The notes: a model not told the origin generated them from the letters alone. A stretch of 64,000 nt of DNA from Natronolimnobius sp. AArcel1 (GCF_011043775.1 NZ_JAAKXY010000003.1:248001-312000), one strand, 5' to 3'. Shown: positions 43,352 to 52,359, counted from the first letter of the stretch. Program-made: numbers and translations.

Positions 43352-44023
43352 TTATTCGTCGTCGCCGTTATCGTTGCCGTTCTCCTCGTCGCCATTTTCG
43401 TCTTCATCGCCGTTCTCGTCTTCCTCGTCGTCACCGTTGCCGTTTCCTTCGATTTCAATTGCACCGCGCATCGTGCCCTCGTGGGGACGACAGACGTATT
43501 CAGCAATCTCGTCAGTGGCCTCGAATTCGATGAACTGATCGTCGCCACCTTCGCTTTCCTCTTCGGTTTCGTAGTCGTCGACGACTTCATCGTCATCATC
43601 GACGAGTTCGATGTTGTGGTCCGCACCGTCGCCTTCTTCCCAACCGATTTCGTACTCTTCGCCCTCCTCGAGAGTCAGTGTGGGGTTTTCTTCATCAGCA
43701 ATCTCGTCGGGTTCAATGCCGACCCAACCGGGAGTCTGTGCATCGAATTCAATCGTGGTACCGGGCTCGATGACGTCGCCATTCTCGTCAGTTTCGTCTT
43801 CGTCCTCGTCTTCATCATCTGCTGGATCCTCGTCGTCATCCTCCATGTCGTCTTCGTCGTCTTCGACCGGTGCGGTGTCGTCCTCTTCATCTTCGGCTGG
43901 GTCGTCAGCAGGTTCATCTTCTTCTTCTCCATTGTCTGCGCAGCCAGCAACCGCTGCGGTGATACCAGCAACACCGGTCAGTTTGAGCATTGTACGACGG
44001 GATAGATCGTCGGCATTCTTCAT
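43352..44023 (-). CDS. Tat-exported cupredoxin (halocyanin/plastocyanin-like) lipoprotein
   Basis: A 223-residue protein from ATG 44023 (MKNADDLSRRTMLKLTG). It has a twin-arginine signal and lipobox 'AVAGC' (Cys ~27), then a long Asp/Glu linker (~28-90). The blue-copper domain (~100-195) has ligand His in 'DHNIELV', then 'YVCRPHEGTMRG', the classical C-x2-H-x3-M set. A Glu/Asp/Gly/Asn repeat tail ends the protein. It would carry electrons outside the cell. The acidic linkers are very repetitive. Confidence 0.85.
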   Translation of the reverse strand: MKNADDLSRRTMLKLTGVAGITAAVAGCADNGEEEDEPADDPAEDEEDDTAPVEDDEDDMEDDDEDPADDEDEDEDETDENGDVIEPGTTIEFDAQTPGWVGIEPDEIADEENPTLTLEEGEEYEIGWEEGDGADHNIELVDDDDEVVDDYETEEESEGGDDQFIEFEATDEIAEYVCRPHEGTMRGAIEIEGNGNGDDEEDENGDEDENGDEENGNDNGDDE

Positions 44024-44279
44024 GGGTACCCATACTCCGACCTCCTCCGAACACCTGTTCCTTTCATATGCAGCGGGTTGATCCCTCGCTTGCAGGCCAT
44101 CTACCGACGAATCACGCCATTGTCTGGCGGTTTCTCACTCGAGGTGAGACAGGAAAATCAGAGTCAGTTTTGAATGATAAATTCGTGCATGTCTTTGACA
44201 CGCTAGGGTGTAGTGGGTACCTCACCGTCCTGGGGCCATACGGCAGTGAGTTAAGGCGAAACTGCTGTTCAACAGCGCC

Positions 44280-44765
44280 TTAGAATACGAAGACGGCAAT
44301 GAGGAATCCAAACAGTATTGCCGTCGTCAATAACGCCTGAGCTGCTGTCGACGCCAGAATGCCACCGGTTGCATACAGCGCGGACTGAGCGCTCCTGTCC
44401 AGGTCACCGCCGCGAGCGAACTCGAGGATAAAAACGGTTCCGAACAGCCCAACGAGGAGCCCGAGTGGGCCGGTCACGATCATCAGCAGAATGCCAACGG
44501 CTGCGGCGGCCGCGGTCGTTGCCCAAGACGCACCGCCGGCTCGCGCCGCAATCGAGCCGCCGAAAAATTCGACGAACAGCGTGAGCAGCCCCAGGAACGT
44601 CAGGACGGCCAACGAGATGGTTCCCGGTGCGGTAAACCCCGAGTGCCACCAGTACAGATAGACGCCCGACAGCGAGAGCAACCCGCCGGGAACGAGTGGC
44701 ACGAGCGTGCCGACCACGCCACCGACAAGCAGTAAAATCGCGATAAGCGTGAGCGCGTCGACCAT
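44280..44765 (-). CDS. DUF456-family membrane protein
   Basis: A 161-residue protein; ATG 44765 (MVDALTLIAIL) is preferred to a GTG two codons upstream. It has five to six membrane helices with 'VVGTLVPLVPGGLLSLSGVYLYW' split by the turn and 'GPLGLLVGLFGTVFILE', the Gly-rich segment of DUF456. Its function is unknown. It is convergent with the cupredoxin-distal region and lies 111 bases from the divergent SDR gene. Confidence 0.8.
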   Translation of the reverse strand: MVDALTLIAILLLVGGVVGTLVPLVPGGLLSLSGVYLYWWHSGFTAPGTISLAVLTFLGLLTLFVEFFGGSIAARAGGASWATTAAAAAVGILLMIVTGPLGLLVGLFGTVFILEFARGGDLDRSAQSALYATGGILASTAAQALLTTAILFGFLIAVFVF

Positions 44766-44876
44766 ATACACGTCTCGAGTTCGGGTGGCTGGGGCAAAGA
44801 CTTACTGCCTTCTCGGCCCAAGCGCTCTGATCGCCTGCTCCGACAGTAATACGTACCGGGCATCGAACCGAGTGGT

Positions 44877-45614
44877 ATGACACGTGCTGCGATCATCGTT
44901 GGCGCATCCTCAGGGATCGGCGAAGCGTTGGCCCGGGAACTCGCCACTGATGGCTACGAGATCGGACTGGCTGCTCGCCGGACAGACCGCATGCGACAGA
45001 TCGGGACCGAACTCCCGACCAAAACCTACGTCGCAACGCTGGACGTGACCGACACCGCAGACGCACGCGAGGGCTTTTTCGAACTGGCCGAGGCGATGCC
45101 CGCCGTCGATCTCGTCATCATTAGCGCCGGTGTCGGCGAGGCAAACTACGACCTCGAGTGGGAATCCGAACGCCGAACGGTCGACGTCAACGTCCGTGGC
45201 TTCACCGCTATTGCGACGGCAGCGCTCGAGTACTTCGAGACGCAGCCAGACCACGCGAGCGAGGCAGATGGCCACCTCGTCGGTATCTCGTCGGTCGCCG
45301 CCCACTTCGGCAACGGCGGCACGCAGGCGTACAACGCCTCGAAAGCGTACGTCTCGCGCTATCTCGAGGGGCTTCGCGCTCGTCAAGCGAGCACCGATGC
45401 GGACGTGACGATTACGACAATCGAACCCGGATTCGTCGACACCGAGATGGCCTACGGCTCGTTCTGGCAGTGCTCGCCCGAAACTGCGGCCGCTCAGATC
45501 GCTCGAGGGATCCGCAAAAAGCGCACGCACGCCTATGTCACGCGGCGCTGGCGGCTGGTTGCGTGGGTGTTGAAAGCGCTCCCGGAGTCGGTGACCCGAC
45601 GACTGCTCTCGTAG
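44877..45614 (+). CDS. Short-chain dehydrogenase/reductase
   Basis: A 245-residue protein from ATG 44877 (MTRAAIIVGASSGIGEA). It has the cofactor loop 'VGASSGIGEALA' (TGxxxGIG type), 'LDVTDTA', the 'SAGVG' variant of NNAG, catalytic Ser in 'GISSVAAHFG' and 'YNASKAYVSRYL' with catalytic Tyr-x3-Lys. 'LAARRTDRM' after strand two suggests NADP preference. A C-terminal 'RRWRLVAWVLKALPESVTRR' segment could be membrane-associated. The substrate is unknown. The stop is 8 bases before the convergent tmcA stop. Confidence 0.88.
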   Translation: MTRAAIIVGASSGIGEALARELATDGYEIGLAARRTDRMRQIGTELPTKTYVATLDVTDTADAREGFFELAEAMPAVDLVIISAGVGEANYDLEWESERRTVDVNVRGFTAIATAALEYFETQPDHASEADGHLVGISSVAAHFGNGGTQAYNASKAYVSRYLEGLRARQASTDADVTITTIEPGFVDTEMAYGSFWQCSPETAAAQIARGIRKKRTHAYVTRRWRLVAWVLKALPESVTRRLLS

Positions 45615-45622
45615 CTCTGGTC

Positions 45623-47944
45623 CTATTCTGACCGCTCATCCGAGCGAAATCGCGCTCGAGTGTCGCGTGCCGTCTCTACACCCGCCGTGACGCCGTAGTA
45701 ATCGACCAGCGGCTGGAACGCATCGCCCAGTGCCCGCATGCACTGACCCGTCGAGTGATACTCGAGGTGGTCTGCAACGGATTCCCAGTCGTGTGCCTGT
45801 AGGACGCGCAGGACGAGCAGTTGCTCTTCGCGAGTCGACAACTCGATGGAGTCGGGCCGCTCGATCAGGTAATTGATCGCAAGCTGTCGGAACGGACCAG
45901 GGTCGACATCGAACAACCCAGGGCCGTAGGCGGCTCCGGCGACGACGCGCCAGTCGTGGTCGGTGAGGTGGAGTGCCGGTAGCGCATCCGCGTCGACGCT
46001 GTGCAAGACAGCGCAGGCGACATCCGGCTCGAGATCACTCAGTTTGTCCGAGCAAAGCGCGCCAAATCGGTTGGCGAACCAGCCGGCGTGGCGCTCGGCG
46101 AGCCCTCGGCCGTCGTTGCTGGTGGGAGAGAGCATCAGCACCGAGTACTCGCCGCTGGCGTCGTTGCGCGTCGTCGAGAGGTGGATCGCCCGATAACCGC
46201 TCTCGCGCCAGAACTCGAGGAGGCCGGGCGTCGCGCCGAAGGCGGTCCCAAGCCAGTCGACTGTCGATTCGAACTCGTCGCGAACGCACTCGAGGAGGTG
46301 CGATCCCAGCCCGTTCGAGCGAACGGCGTGGTGGGTTGCGATCCGAACAATTCGCACGCCGGCAGGCTCGGCAGCGGCCTCGTCGCGAAGCTGGCTCGTC
46401 AGGATATCGGGGAGCATGTTCCCGCGGACGCGCCCGCCCTCGTACATCATCGTCCGCGTTTCGTGACCGAGGTCGCCCTCGCGGGCGAGTAAGACAATAC
46501 TGACGACGTGACCGTCGTGACAGAGCGCCCGCGCCTCGAGATTGGGCGCGTCGAGCAGTCGCGCGAGGTCGTTGGGTTCAGTTCGGTAATGTGCGAGCAC
46601 GAGCAGGCCGAACGCCTCTCGGAGCAACTGCTCGTCCGCAAGTAGCTCGTCGGGCTCGAGTCGCCGGTACGTGACGGTTCCAGGCTTGGTGTCTGCGACG
46701 AGTGGTTCGACCGGCGGCCGCGCATCGAGCAAGAGCGCGCGAAACGCCCAGACCTCGAGCGGGTCGCCCGCTGCGTAGCGAATCGGCTCGACAAGCGTGC
46801 AGTCGGTCACGGTGTGGTCGCTCTCCGCGAGGCGGTCACGGAATCGGACCGAAAAGCCCCGCCCAGCGCCCTCGTAGCCATGGATCGTCGTCGCGAAGGC
46901 GATTCGGTCGGCTGCGAGAAACGCCTCGAGTCTCGAGACGGGAAGCGCCGCGGCCTCGTCAACGATGACGATATCGGCGTCTGCGAGTCGCTCGAGGGCC
47001 TCGTCAGGCTCGAGAAAGTAAACGCGGCCGCCTGCATCCGTCTCGAGTTGTCGCAGGCCGGTCGCGGTCACGGGACAGTCCGAGAGCATCTCACAGAGTT
47101 CCCTTGCACGCTCGAAGACTTCGGCCGCGTTTCGTGCGGCGGGTGCGGTGACGAGCACCTCGAGTCCGTCGGCGGCGAACGCACCTGCAGCGACGCCTGC
47201 AGCACTCGACTTCCCGCGGCCGCGGTCCGCCTCGAGGACGACTGCTCGTTGTTCGGAGTCATTACCCGAGTCCGGGTGCAGCGACTCGAGCGCGCCGACG
47301 GCCTCAGCCTGATCGCTCGTGAGACACGCCGCGTACGCTTCGGACGGGAATCGTCGCGGCGATTCGTTGGGATTGCGCTCGAGTGTGCCGTCGACTTGCT
47401 GGCCGCCAAGACGGGGCGCAGGGTTTGTGTGGCCGTCGTCAACAACGGAGTCGGTCTCGAGGTCAACGATTCCGATACCGCGATGTTCGTGTACCGTCTC
47501 GGCGAGGCGACGCTGAAATCGCCCAGTTACGTCCGCACGTGTGAACGGTGGAATTGCGAGCGACTCAGCGAACGCACCCTGTTGGTCGGGCCACTCCTCG
47601 AGCGACGGTGTCAGGAGAATAAGCAGGCCACCGCCGGTGATTGCCCCTACGACTTTGCCGAGTGCGTTCGGCTGGAGGTCTTCGGACGCGTCGAGAATCA
47701 CGATGGAGCGTGTCGTCCCAAGCAGGGTACTCGCGTGTACCTGTTCGACGTGCTCACAGCGCAGTCGATCCTCAGGCCCGACCAGCGTCGTCTCCGTGAT
47801 GCCAACTGAGAGCGCATCGAGGACGGACTCGAGCGTTCGATAGCCTCGTTCGCGCTCGCCCGCGAGGACGAGGGCGCGTCGCTCGTTCGTCTGGGCCGCC
47901 TCCTCGAGCAGCGACGTGGCGAGCGACACAGCATCCGTCTCCAT
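45623..47944 (-). CDS. tmcA: tRNA(Met) cytidine acetyltransferase TmcA
   Basis: A 773-residue protein; ATG 47944 (METDAVSLATSLLEEA) is preferred. The N-terminal ~190 residues are DUF1726-like. The RecD-like ATPase has Walker A 'EADRGRGKSSAAG' and Walker B 'DIVIVDEAAALPVS'. The GNAT acetyltransferase part has the acetyl-CoA loop 'IATHHAVRSNGLGSHLLE', and a tRNA-binding C-terminus ends with 'YHSTGQCMRALGDAF'. It uses ATP and acetyl-CoA to make N4-acetylcytidine in RNA. It is divergent from the rpl7ae operon, across a 314-base region. Confidence 0.93.
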   Translation of the reverse strand: METDAVSLATSLLEEAAQTNERRALVLAGERERGYRTLESVLDALSVGITETTLVGPEDRLRCEHVEQVHASTLLGTTRSIVILDASEDLQPNALGKVVGAITGGGLLILLTPSLEEWPDQQGAFAESLAIPPFTRADVTGRFQRRLAETVHEHRGIGIVDLETDSVVDDGHTNPAPRLGGQQVDGTLERNPNESPRRFPSEAYAACLTSDQAEAVGALESLHPDSGNDSEQRAVVLEADRGRGKSSAAGVAAGAFAADGLEVLVTAPAARNAAEVFERARELCEMLSDCPVTATGLRQLETDAGGRVYFLEPDEALERLADADIVIVDEAAALPVSRLEAFLAADRIAFATTIHGYEGAGRGFSVRFRDRLAESDHTVTDCTLVEPIRYAAGDPLEVWAFRALLLDARPPVEPLVADTKPGTVTYRRLEPDELLADEQLLREAFGLLVLAHYRTEPNDLARLLDAPNLEARALCHDGHVVSIVLLAREGDLGHETRTMMYEGGRVRGNMLPDILTSQLRDEAAAEPAGVRIVRIATHHAVRSNGLGSHLLECVRDEFESTVDWLGTAFGATPGLLEFWRESGYRAIHLSTTRNDASGEYSVLMLSPTSNDGRGLAERHAGWFANRFGALCSDKLSDLEPDVACAVLHSVDADALPALHLTDHDWRVVAGAAYGPGLFDVDPGPFRQLAINYLIERPDSIELSTREEQLLVLRVLQAHDWESVADHLEYHSTGQCMRALGDAFQPLVDYYGVTAGVETARDTRARFRSDERSE

Positions 47945-48099
47945 GGTGGGCCGTTGGCGTGTTGGATGTATAGTACCCATTGAGAGCGACCTGCCGGCCG
48001 GTGAGTGTGTTGACAATCACGAACGTTCGATTCGCTCGTGCTCGAGAGCGATGAGACGCCCATGCGTCACCCTCCCACAGCGCCGTTCGTTTGAACACG

Positions 48100-48107
48100 C
48101 TTTTAAG
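48100..48107 (+). promoter_or_regulatory. TATA box of the rpl7ae operon
   Basis: CTTTTAAG, about 25-30 bases before the start of the strongly paired leader near 48131. It fits a haloarchaeal TATA box followed by a long 5' leader rather than a leaderless start. Confidence 0.6.
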
Positions 48108-48134
48108 GGGGGCAACGCTACAGACGTAGTACAC

Positions 48135-48258
48135 CCTACGCGGGGTTGATGATGCTCCTAGCCCCACAGGACTTCCGCCGGCACGACGCCGGCACGGGAA
48201 CCCAGTTCCCGGATGGCAGGGGAGCGCGAGCCCACGTGTAGGAGATGGTGAACAACCC
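48135..48258 (+). ncRNA. Structured 5' leader with K-turn-like internal loop, upstream of rpl7ae
   Basis: The transcript can fold as an outer stem CCUACGCG (48135-48142)/CGUGUAGG (48235-48242) and GGG/CCC (48143-48145/48231-48233). An internal loop UUGAUGAU (48146-48153) facing GCGAG (48226-48230) follows, then GCUCC/GGAGC (48154-48158/48221-48225). Inside are two hairpins: GCCGGC/GCCGGC (48177-48193) and CGGGAAC/GTTCCCG (48195-48211). The UGAUGA/GCGA loop resembles a K-turn, the motif bound by L7Ae, whose gene starts at 48259. A competing fold pairs GGGTTG (48143) with CAACCC next to the ATG and CTCCTA (48155) with TAGGAG (48239). An H/ACA guide RNA is another possibility. The pairing is visible; function is inferred. 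Confidence 0.55.
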
Positions 48259-48621
48259 ATGTCAGTCTACGTCAATACCGACATCCCAGCCGACCTCGCA
48301 GATGACGCCCTTGAGGCGCTCGAGGTCGCACGAGACACCGGCCGAGTAAAGAAAGGAACCAACGAATCTACCAAAGCAATCGAGCGCGGAAACGCAGACC
48401 TCGTTTTCGTCGCCGAAGACGTCTCCCCTGAGGAGATCGTCATGCACATTCCCGACCTCGCAGACGAGAAGGGAATCCCAGTCGTCTTCATCGAGACCCA
48501 GGACGACGTTGGCCACGCTGCTGGCCTCGAAGTCGGCAGCGCCGCTGCGGCAATCGTCGACACCGGCGAGGCCGACGGCGACGTCGAGGACATCGCCAAC
48601 AAGCTCGAGGACCTCGAGTAG
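48259..48621 (+). CDS. rpl7ae: Ribosomal protein L7Ae
   Basis: A 120-residue protein from ATG 48259. It shows '[20 protein letters not shown]' with the RNA-binding loop, '[20 protein letters not shown]' and '[15 protein letters not shown]'. L7Ae binds K-turns in 23S rRNA and also in box C/D and H/ACA guide RNAs and RNase P. It leads the operon rpl7ae-rps28e-rpl24e-ndk. The structured leader in front carries a possible L7Ae site, so the gene may limit its own translation. Confidence 0.96.
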   Translation: MSVYVNTDIPADLADDALEALEVARDTGRVKKGTNESTKAIERGNADLVFVAEDVSPEEIVMHIPDLADEKGIPVVFIETQDDVGHAAGLEVGSAAAAIVDTGEADGDVEDIANKLEDLE

Positions 48622-48631
48622 GTGATCAGAG

Positions 48632-48856
48632 ATGAGTGCTGAAGAGGACGAAAGCGGATCCACGCCCGCCGAGGTCATTGAGATCGTCGGCAAAACCGGC
48701 ATGCACGGCGAAGCCATGCAGGTCAAGTGCCGCATTCAGGAGGGCGAGAATCAAGGCCGTATCATTACCCGAAACTGCCTCGGGCCGGTCCGCGAAGGGG
48801 ATATTCTCCAACTTCGTGAGACCGCCCGTGAGGCCGACTCCATCGGAGGTCAGTAA
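48632..48856 (+). CDS. rps28e: Ribosomal protein S28e
   Basis: A 74-residue protein from ATG 48632. The family core '[20 protein letters not shown]' (with the G-x-x-G turn), '[17 protein letters not shown]' and the C-terminal '[10 protein letters not shown]' are all present. It is part of the small ribosomal subunit near the mRNA exit. It starts 10 bases after rpl7ae and ends 3 bases before rpl24e. Confidence 0.95.
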   Translation: MSAEEDESGSTPAEVIEIVGKTGMHGEAMQVKCRIQEGENQGRIITRNCLGPVREGDILQLRETAREADSIGGQ

Positions 48857-48859
48857 CCA

Positions 48860-49246
48860 ATGGTCGAGAAACGAACCTGCGACTACACGGGCGAAGAGAT
48901 CGAACCCGGCACGGGCATCATGTACGTCCGCAACGACGGCAGCGTGCTCCACTTCGTCGACTCGAAAGCCGAGAAAAACTACAAACTCGGCCGCGAACCA
49001 CGCGATCTCGAGTGGACCGAAGAAGGTCGTGCTGGCAAAGGGCCAGCACAGGCCGACACGGCTGCCGATGAGTCGGCAGACGAGGACGAGGACGAGGTCG
49101 TCGACGCAGCTGAAGACGAAGATCTCGACGAAGAGAGCGAGGTCGACGCAGACGACAGCGAGGACGACGACGATGATGTCGCTGCCGATGACGAAACGGT
49201 CGACGAGACCGAAGCCGACGACGAGCAGGCGGAGGCCGAACAATGA
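48860..49246 (+). CDS. rpl24e: Ribosomal protein L24e with long acidic tail
   Basis: A 128-residue protein. The first ~60 residues are the normal L24e domain: '[17 protein letters not shown]', '[20 protein letters not shown]'. Haloarchaeal L24e is usually about 65 residues; here ~65 more residues made almost only of Asp, Glu, Ala and Val are added. The tail would be disordered. It ends by overlapping the ndk start (ATGA), so the tail is not a read-through artefact of the track but a true coding extension up to the stop. Only one Cys of the usual zinc set is visible, as in other haloarchaeal copies. Confidence 0.9.
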   Translation: MVEKRTCDYTGEEIEPGTGIMYVRNDGSVLHFVDSKAEKNYKLGREPRDLEWTEEGRAGKGPAQADTAADESADEDEDEVVDAAEDEDLDEESEVDADDSEDDDDDVAADDETVDETEADDEQAEAEQ

Positions 49247-49713
49247 GCGACGGCGATCACGAGCGAACCTTCGTGATGATCAAGCCGGACGCATTTGGTC
49301 GCGGCCTCGTCGGCGAGGTTATCTCTCGACTCGAGGAACGCGGACTCAAACTCGTCGCCATTAAGGTCGAGAACATGCCCCGCGAACGGGCTGAAGAACA
49401 CTACAGCGAACACGAGGACAAGCCGTTCTACGACGACCTCGTAGACTTCATCACCTCGGGACCGGTTGTCCCGATGGTCTGGGAAGGACAGGACGCAACC
49501 CGTCAGGTCCGTCAGATGATCGGCGAGACCGACCCACTCGAGGCTCAGCCAGGAACCATCCGCGGTGACTTCGCACTCGATCTCGGTCGCAACGTCGTTC
49601 ACGCGGCCGATCACGAGGATGAGGGCGCAAACGAGCGCGAAATCGGAATCCACTTCGACGACGACGAACTGATTGACTACGATCAGCACGACGCCGAGTG
49701 GCTCTACGAGTAA
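49243..49713 (+). CDS. ndk: Nucleoside diphosphate kinase
   Basis: A 156-residue protein. It has '[19 protein letters not shown]' at the ATP site, '[18 protein letters not shown]', '[10 protein letters not shown]' and the active-site loop '[20 protein letters not shown]', where the catalytic His lies in 'NVVHAAD' (His 121 approx). It equalises NTP pools using a phosphohistidine. It overlaps the end of rpl24e by 4 bases and closes the ribosomal operon. Confidence 0.96.
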   Translation: MSDGDHERTFVMIKPDAFGRGLVGEVISRLEERGLKLVAIKVENMPRERAEEHYSEHEDKPFYDDLVDFITSGPVVPMVWEGQDATRQVRQMIGETDPLEAQPGTIRGDFALDLGRNVVHAADHEDEGANEREIGIHFDDDELIDYDQHDAEWLYE

Positions 49714-50014
49714 GCGACTGCGACTCTTATCCACATTTTGCTATCGGAGCGCCCGTATCCCACGTAGCAGTTGCGCTGGAACCGCCGGCAGGATTCCGTT
49801 ATCTGTAACGACCGGGGAGCAGCCACCACCGTCTGCGGCAGACAGAGTTTCATTTTCCAAACCCATCCAGCAGCCTCTGTGTCGTATTTACTCCCTGTTT
49901 AATTGTATGTATGAAAGACAGATACTATTCTAGGGAGACGCAACATCTAATGTGTCGGCTGTAGAAGGGGCTGTTGGTGGTTTCGAATGGTAACTCACGG
50001 TAGGTGGTCTGTGG
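49714..50014. other. Intergenic, no gene
   Basis: About 300 bases between ndk and a DUF7344-like gene. The first part has a T-rich stretch after the ndk stop; the last part has the downstream promoter, with AT-rich 'TTTAATTGTATGTATGAAAG' near 49898-49917. Nothing else is seen. Confidence 0.5.
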
Positions 50015-50404
50015 ATGCGTGAAACGGAACGAGCGTCATCACCGCTCGAGACAGAGGCAACACCGTCACTTGATCAGGTGTTTGACCTCCTTTCGAATCG
50101 TCGGCGTCGGTACGCCCTGTACCATCTCTACGAACAGGATGATGGCGTTGCGACGACGACAGCGCTGACAAATCGCGTTGCCGAACTCGAGGTTGTGGCT
50201 GAACAGACCCACACAACAGAGGTAACAGACGAGTTCATCACGGCGGTTCGAACCGACCTCCAGCACGTCCACTTGCCGAAACTCGAGGATGCAGGTGTTC
50301 TCGAGCATGACCATCGGAGCGAAACAGTCCGATACTGGACGCAGCCGTCGCTCGAGGAGTGGCTCGAGCACGCCTATCACAAGGAATCGATGACGTCCTT
50401 GTAA
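50015..50404 (+). CDS. DUF7344-like winged-helix regulator
   Basis: A 129-residue protein from ATG 50015 (MRETERASSPLETEATPSL). 'DQVFDLLSNRRRRYALYHLYE' then 'HVHLPKLEDAGVLEHDHRSE' and 'VRYWTQPSLEEWL' show the DUF7344 winged helix: R-R-R-Y-A-L-Y helix, H-x-LP-K-L-E-D recognition, and wing. It is likely a transcriptional regulator. A second family member sits at 1667. It does not share an operon with its neighbours. Confidence 0.78.
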   Translation: MRETERASSPLETEATPSLDQVFDLLSNRRRRYALYHLYEQDDGVATTTALTNRVAELEVVAEQTHTTEVTDEFITAVRTDLQHVHLPKLEDAGVLEHDHRSETVRYWTQPSLEEWLEHAYHKESMTSL

Positions 50405-50659
50405 GCAGTTTTAGCCCGCGCGATTTCATCGGGTACGGTGGTGTCCCCAATCGACGATAGTGAGACGTCGCAGTGGCGCCAGTGAGACGAACTGGTGGCC
50501 TCGGTTTCGATATGATTGCAGTCATCTTTCAGGTCCACCGAGTATCAGTAACCAGATTGTATGAAAGGTTTACCACACTGAGCGATGTCCGTGCAGTGAG
50601 GTCCCGGTCGCCGACGCCGGGACCTGCCGTGTACTATGATACCGTTTCTCTCCTCAACG

Positions 50660-50696
50660 TTTAACAGGAGAGATGCCGATACAACCCACTAGGTGA
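50660..50696 (+). promoter_or_regulatory. TATA-like box and ribosome binding site of sod
   Basis: TTTAA at 50660-50664 and AGGTGA at 50691-50696, six bases before ATG 50703. The Shine-Dalgarno match to the 16S tail (AGGTGA) means this gene, unlike many leaderless haloarchaeal ones, is likely translated from a leadered mRNA. The 50405-50702 gap otherwise holds nothing supported. Confidence 0.5.
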
Positions 50697-50702
50697 GATA
50701 TA

Positions 50703-51305
50703 ATGGCTGACCACGAACTTCCACCACTACCGTACGACTACGACGCACTGGAACCATCGATCTCCGAGCAGGTCGTTACCTGGCATCACGACACCCACCA
50801 TCAGGGCTACGTCAACGGCCTCAACTCCGCCGAGGAAACCCTCGAGGAGAACCGCGAGTCCGGCGACTACGGCTCGACCGCTGGTGCACTCGGCAACGTC
50901 ACCCACAACGGCAGCGGACACTACCTCCACACGCTGTTTTGGGAGAACATGAGCCCAAACGGCGGCGGCGAGCCAGAGGGCGACATCGCCGACCGCATCG
51001 AAGAGGACTTCGGCTCCTACGAGGGCTGGAAAGGTGAATTCGAGGCTGCAGCCAGCGCTGCCGGTGGCTGGGCACTGCTCGTGTACGACCCAGTTGCCAA
51101 GCAACTGCGCAACCTCGCGGTCGACAAGCACGACCAGGGCGCACTCTGGGGCTCGCACCCAATCCTCGCACTCGACGTCTGGGAGCACTCCTACTACTAC
51201 GACTACGGCCCAGACCGCGGCGAGTTCATCGACGGCTTCTTCGAGGTCGTCAACTGGGACAGCGTCGACGAAGAGTACCAGAAGTGCCTCGACCACTTCG
51301 AGTAA
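50703..51305 (+). CDS. sod: Superoxide dismutase (Mn/Fe type)
   Basis: A 200-residue protein from ATG 50703 (MADHELPPLPYDYDALEP). It has the metal-ligand segments 'WHHDTHHQGYV', 'GSGHYLHTLFWENM', and 'LDVWEHSYYYDYG' with D-x-W-E-H. 'GGWALLVYDP' is a core strand. It turns superoxide into oxygen and peroxide in the cytoplasm. Manganese is the usual metal in haloarchaea. Length and motifs are standard. Confidence 0.96.
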   Translation: MADHELPPLPYDYDALEPSISEQVVTWHHDTHHQGYVNGLNSAEETLEENRESGDYGSTAGALGNVTHNGSGHYLHTLFWENMSPNGGGEPEGDIADRIEEDFGSYEGWKGEFEAAASAAGGWALLVYDPVAKQLRNLAVDKHDQGALWGSHPILALDVWEHSYYYDYGPDRGEFIDGFFEVVNWDSVDEEYQKCLDHFE

Positions 51306-51445
51306 TCCAGTTGTAGGACCGCGACGACCCGGTCAACACCGCTTTTCTTTCGATGCCGACCGGCCAGCCACAGCACTCGAGGGGTCGCCGTTAATCGGCA
51401 CTCGAGAACGAACGACTTAGGCGTTCGAAGTGGAAATGATGGCGT

Positions 51446-51730
51446 ATGCCTGTTCCAAAATCCGAGTTCGAGAATCGACCGCCGTGTGACTTCTACACGC
51501 CGGCGGAGTTGCTCGAGAACGACCAGATGTACACTGTCTACGAAATCGCGCGGCTGCTGCAGGGACTCGAGCCCGATGCGGAGATTGAACAACAGACAGA
51601 AAGCGTCTTGCTCGATTGGGCGATTCCGTGGGTCATGACGAACGCGGACGACCTCGTTGTAGCCGAGCCACGCAGTGACGACGAACCCGGTTACTACGGT
51701 GTCAAAGAAGACGACGGCGACGACGAATAA
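51446..51730 (+). CDS. Conserved haloarchaeal protein (DUF5827-like)
   Basis: A 94-residue acidic protein from ATG 51446. 'CDFYTPAELLENDQMYTVYE', 'IARLLQGLEPDAE' and 'DWAIPWVMTNADDLVVAEP' are strongly conserved in haloarchaea in a family I recall as DUF5827. No function is known; its presence in many genomes suggests a housekeeping role. It is a single gene. Confidence 0.72.
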   Translation: MPVPKSEFENRPPCDFYTPAELLENDQMYTVYEIARLLQGLEPDAEIEQQTESVLLDWAIPWVMTNADDLVVAEPRSDDEPGYYGVKEDDGDDE

Positions 51731-51774
51731 CCAGAGTCACCGCTGGCAACACAACCGCTTCAGCAGAGGTGCGC

Positions 51775-52359
51775 TTATGCCCGTCGCGCCATCTGACTCG
51801 CGAGTTCGATGTGTTCGTACGGCGTCTCCGTCACGCTCGGGCCATGGCCCGTATGCATCGCCTCGAGATCCTCATCGACGACCTCGAGGATGCGATCGAT
51901 ACTCTCGATGAGTGTCGCGCGGTCGCCTTCTGCCAGGTCAGTTCGTCCGAAACTGCCGTTCTGGAAGACGAGATCACCGGCAATGAGGACGTCCGCCTCT
52001 CGTGAGTAGAAACAGAGGTGGTCGTCTTTGTGCCCGGGCGTGTGCACCGCCGTATACTCGTCATCGCCGAGTACGAGCGTGTCGCCGTCGGCGATTTTGT
52101 GGCCGCTGGAGACCGCATCGACTGACGGATCGTAACACCACGGCTCGAGGTCAAACTCTGTCGTTACTGCCTCGAGATTGCCGATATGATCGGGATGGGT
52201 GTGCGTCAGAACGACGGCCTCGAGGTCGTCGACGTGTTCGCGAACGGCTGCGACGACATCGAAATTCGAACCAGTATCGATTAGAACGGGGCGTTCACCC
52301 GTCACCAGAAATGCGTTGCTCGTAAACGACTGGACGCCACGCGCGAGATTCGTGATCAT
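51775..52359 (-). CDS. Metallo-beta-lactamase fold hydrolase
   Basis: A 194-residue protein; ATG 52359 (MITNLARGVQSFTSNAF) is preferred. It shows the metal motif 'LTHTHPDHIG' (H-x-H-x-D-H), then 'VHTPGHKDDHLCFYS' and 'GDLVFQNGSFGRTDL', and a C-terminal 'HTGHGPSV' giving the last ligands. It is glyoxalase II-like, so it may hydrolyse thioesters or similar; substrate is unknown. It is convergent with the preceding gene and divergent from the membrane regulator. Confidence 0.88.
   Translation of the reverse strand: MITNLARGVQSFTSNAFLVTGERPVLIDTGSNFDVVAAVREHVDDLEAVVLTHTHPDHIGNLEAVTTEFDLEPWCYDPSVDAVSSGHKIADGDTLVLGDDEYTAVHTPGHKDDHLCFYSREADVLIAGDLVFQNGSFGRTDLAEGDRATLIESIDRILEVVDEDLEAMHTGHGPSVTETPYEHIELASQMARRA

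Larger units (their letters stand above)
47945..48258. other. Divergent promoter region between tmcA and the rpl7ae operon
   Basis: The left part (47945-48090) holds the tmcA promoter area. The right part holds a TATA box at 48100-48107 and the structured leader described separately. No coding frame is supported. Confidence 0.6.
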
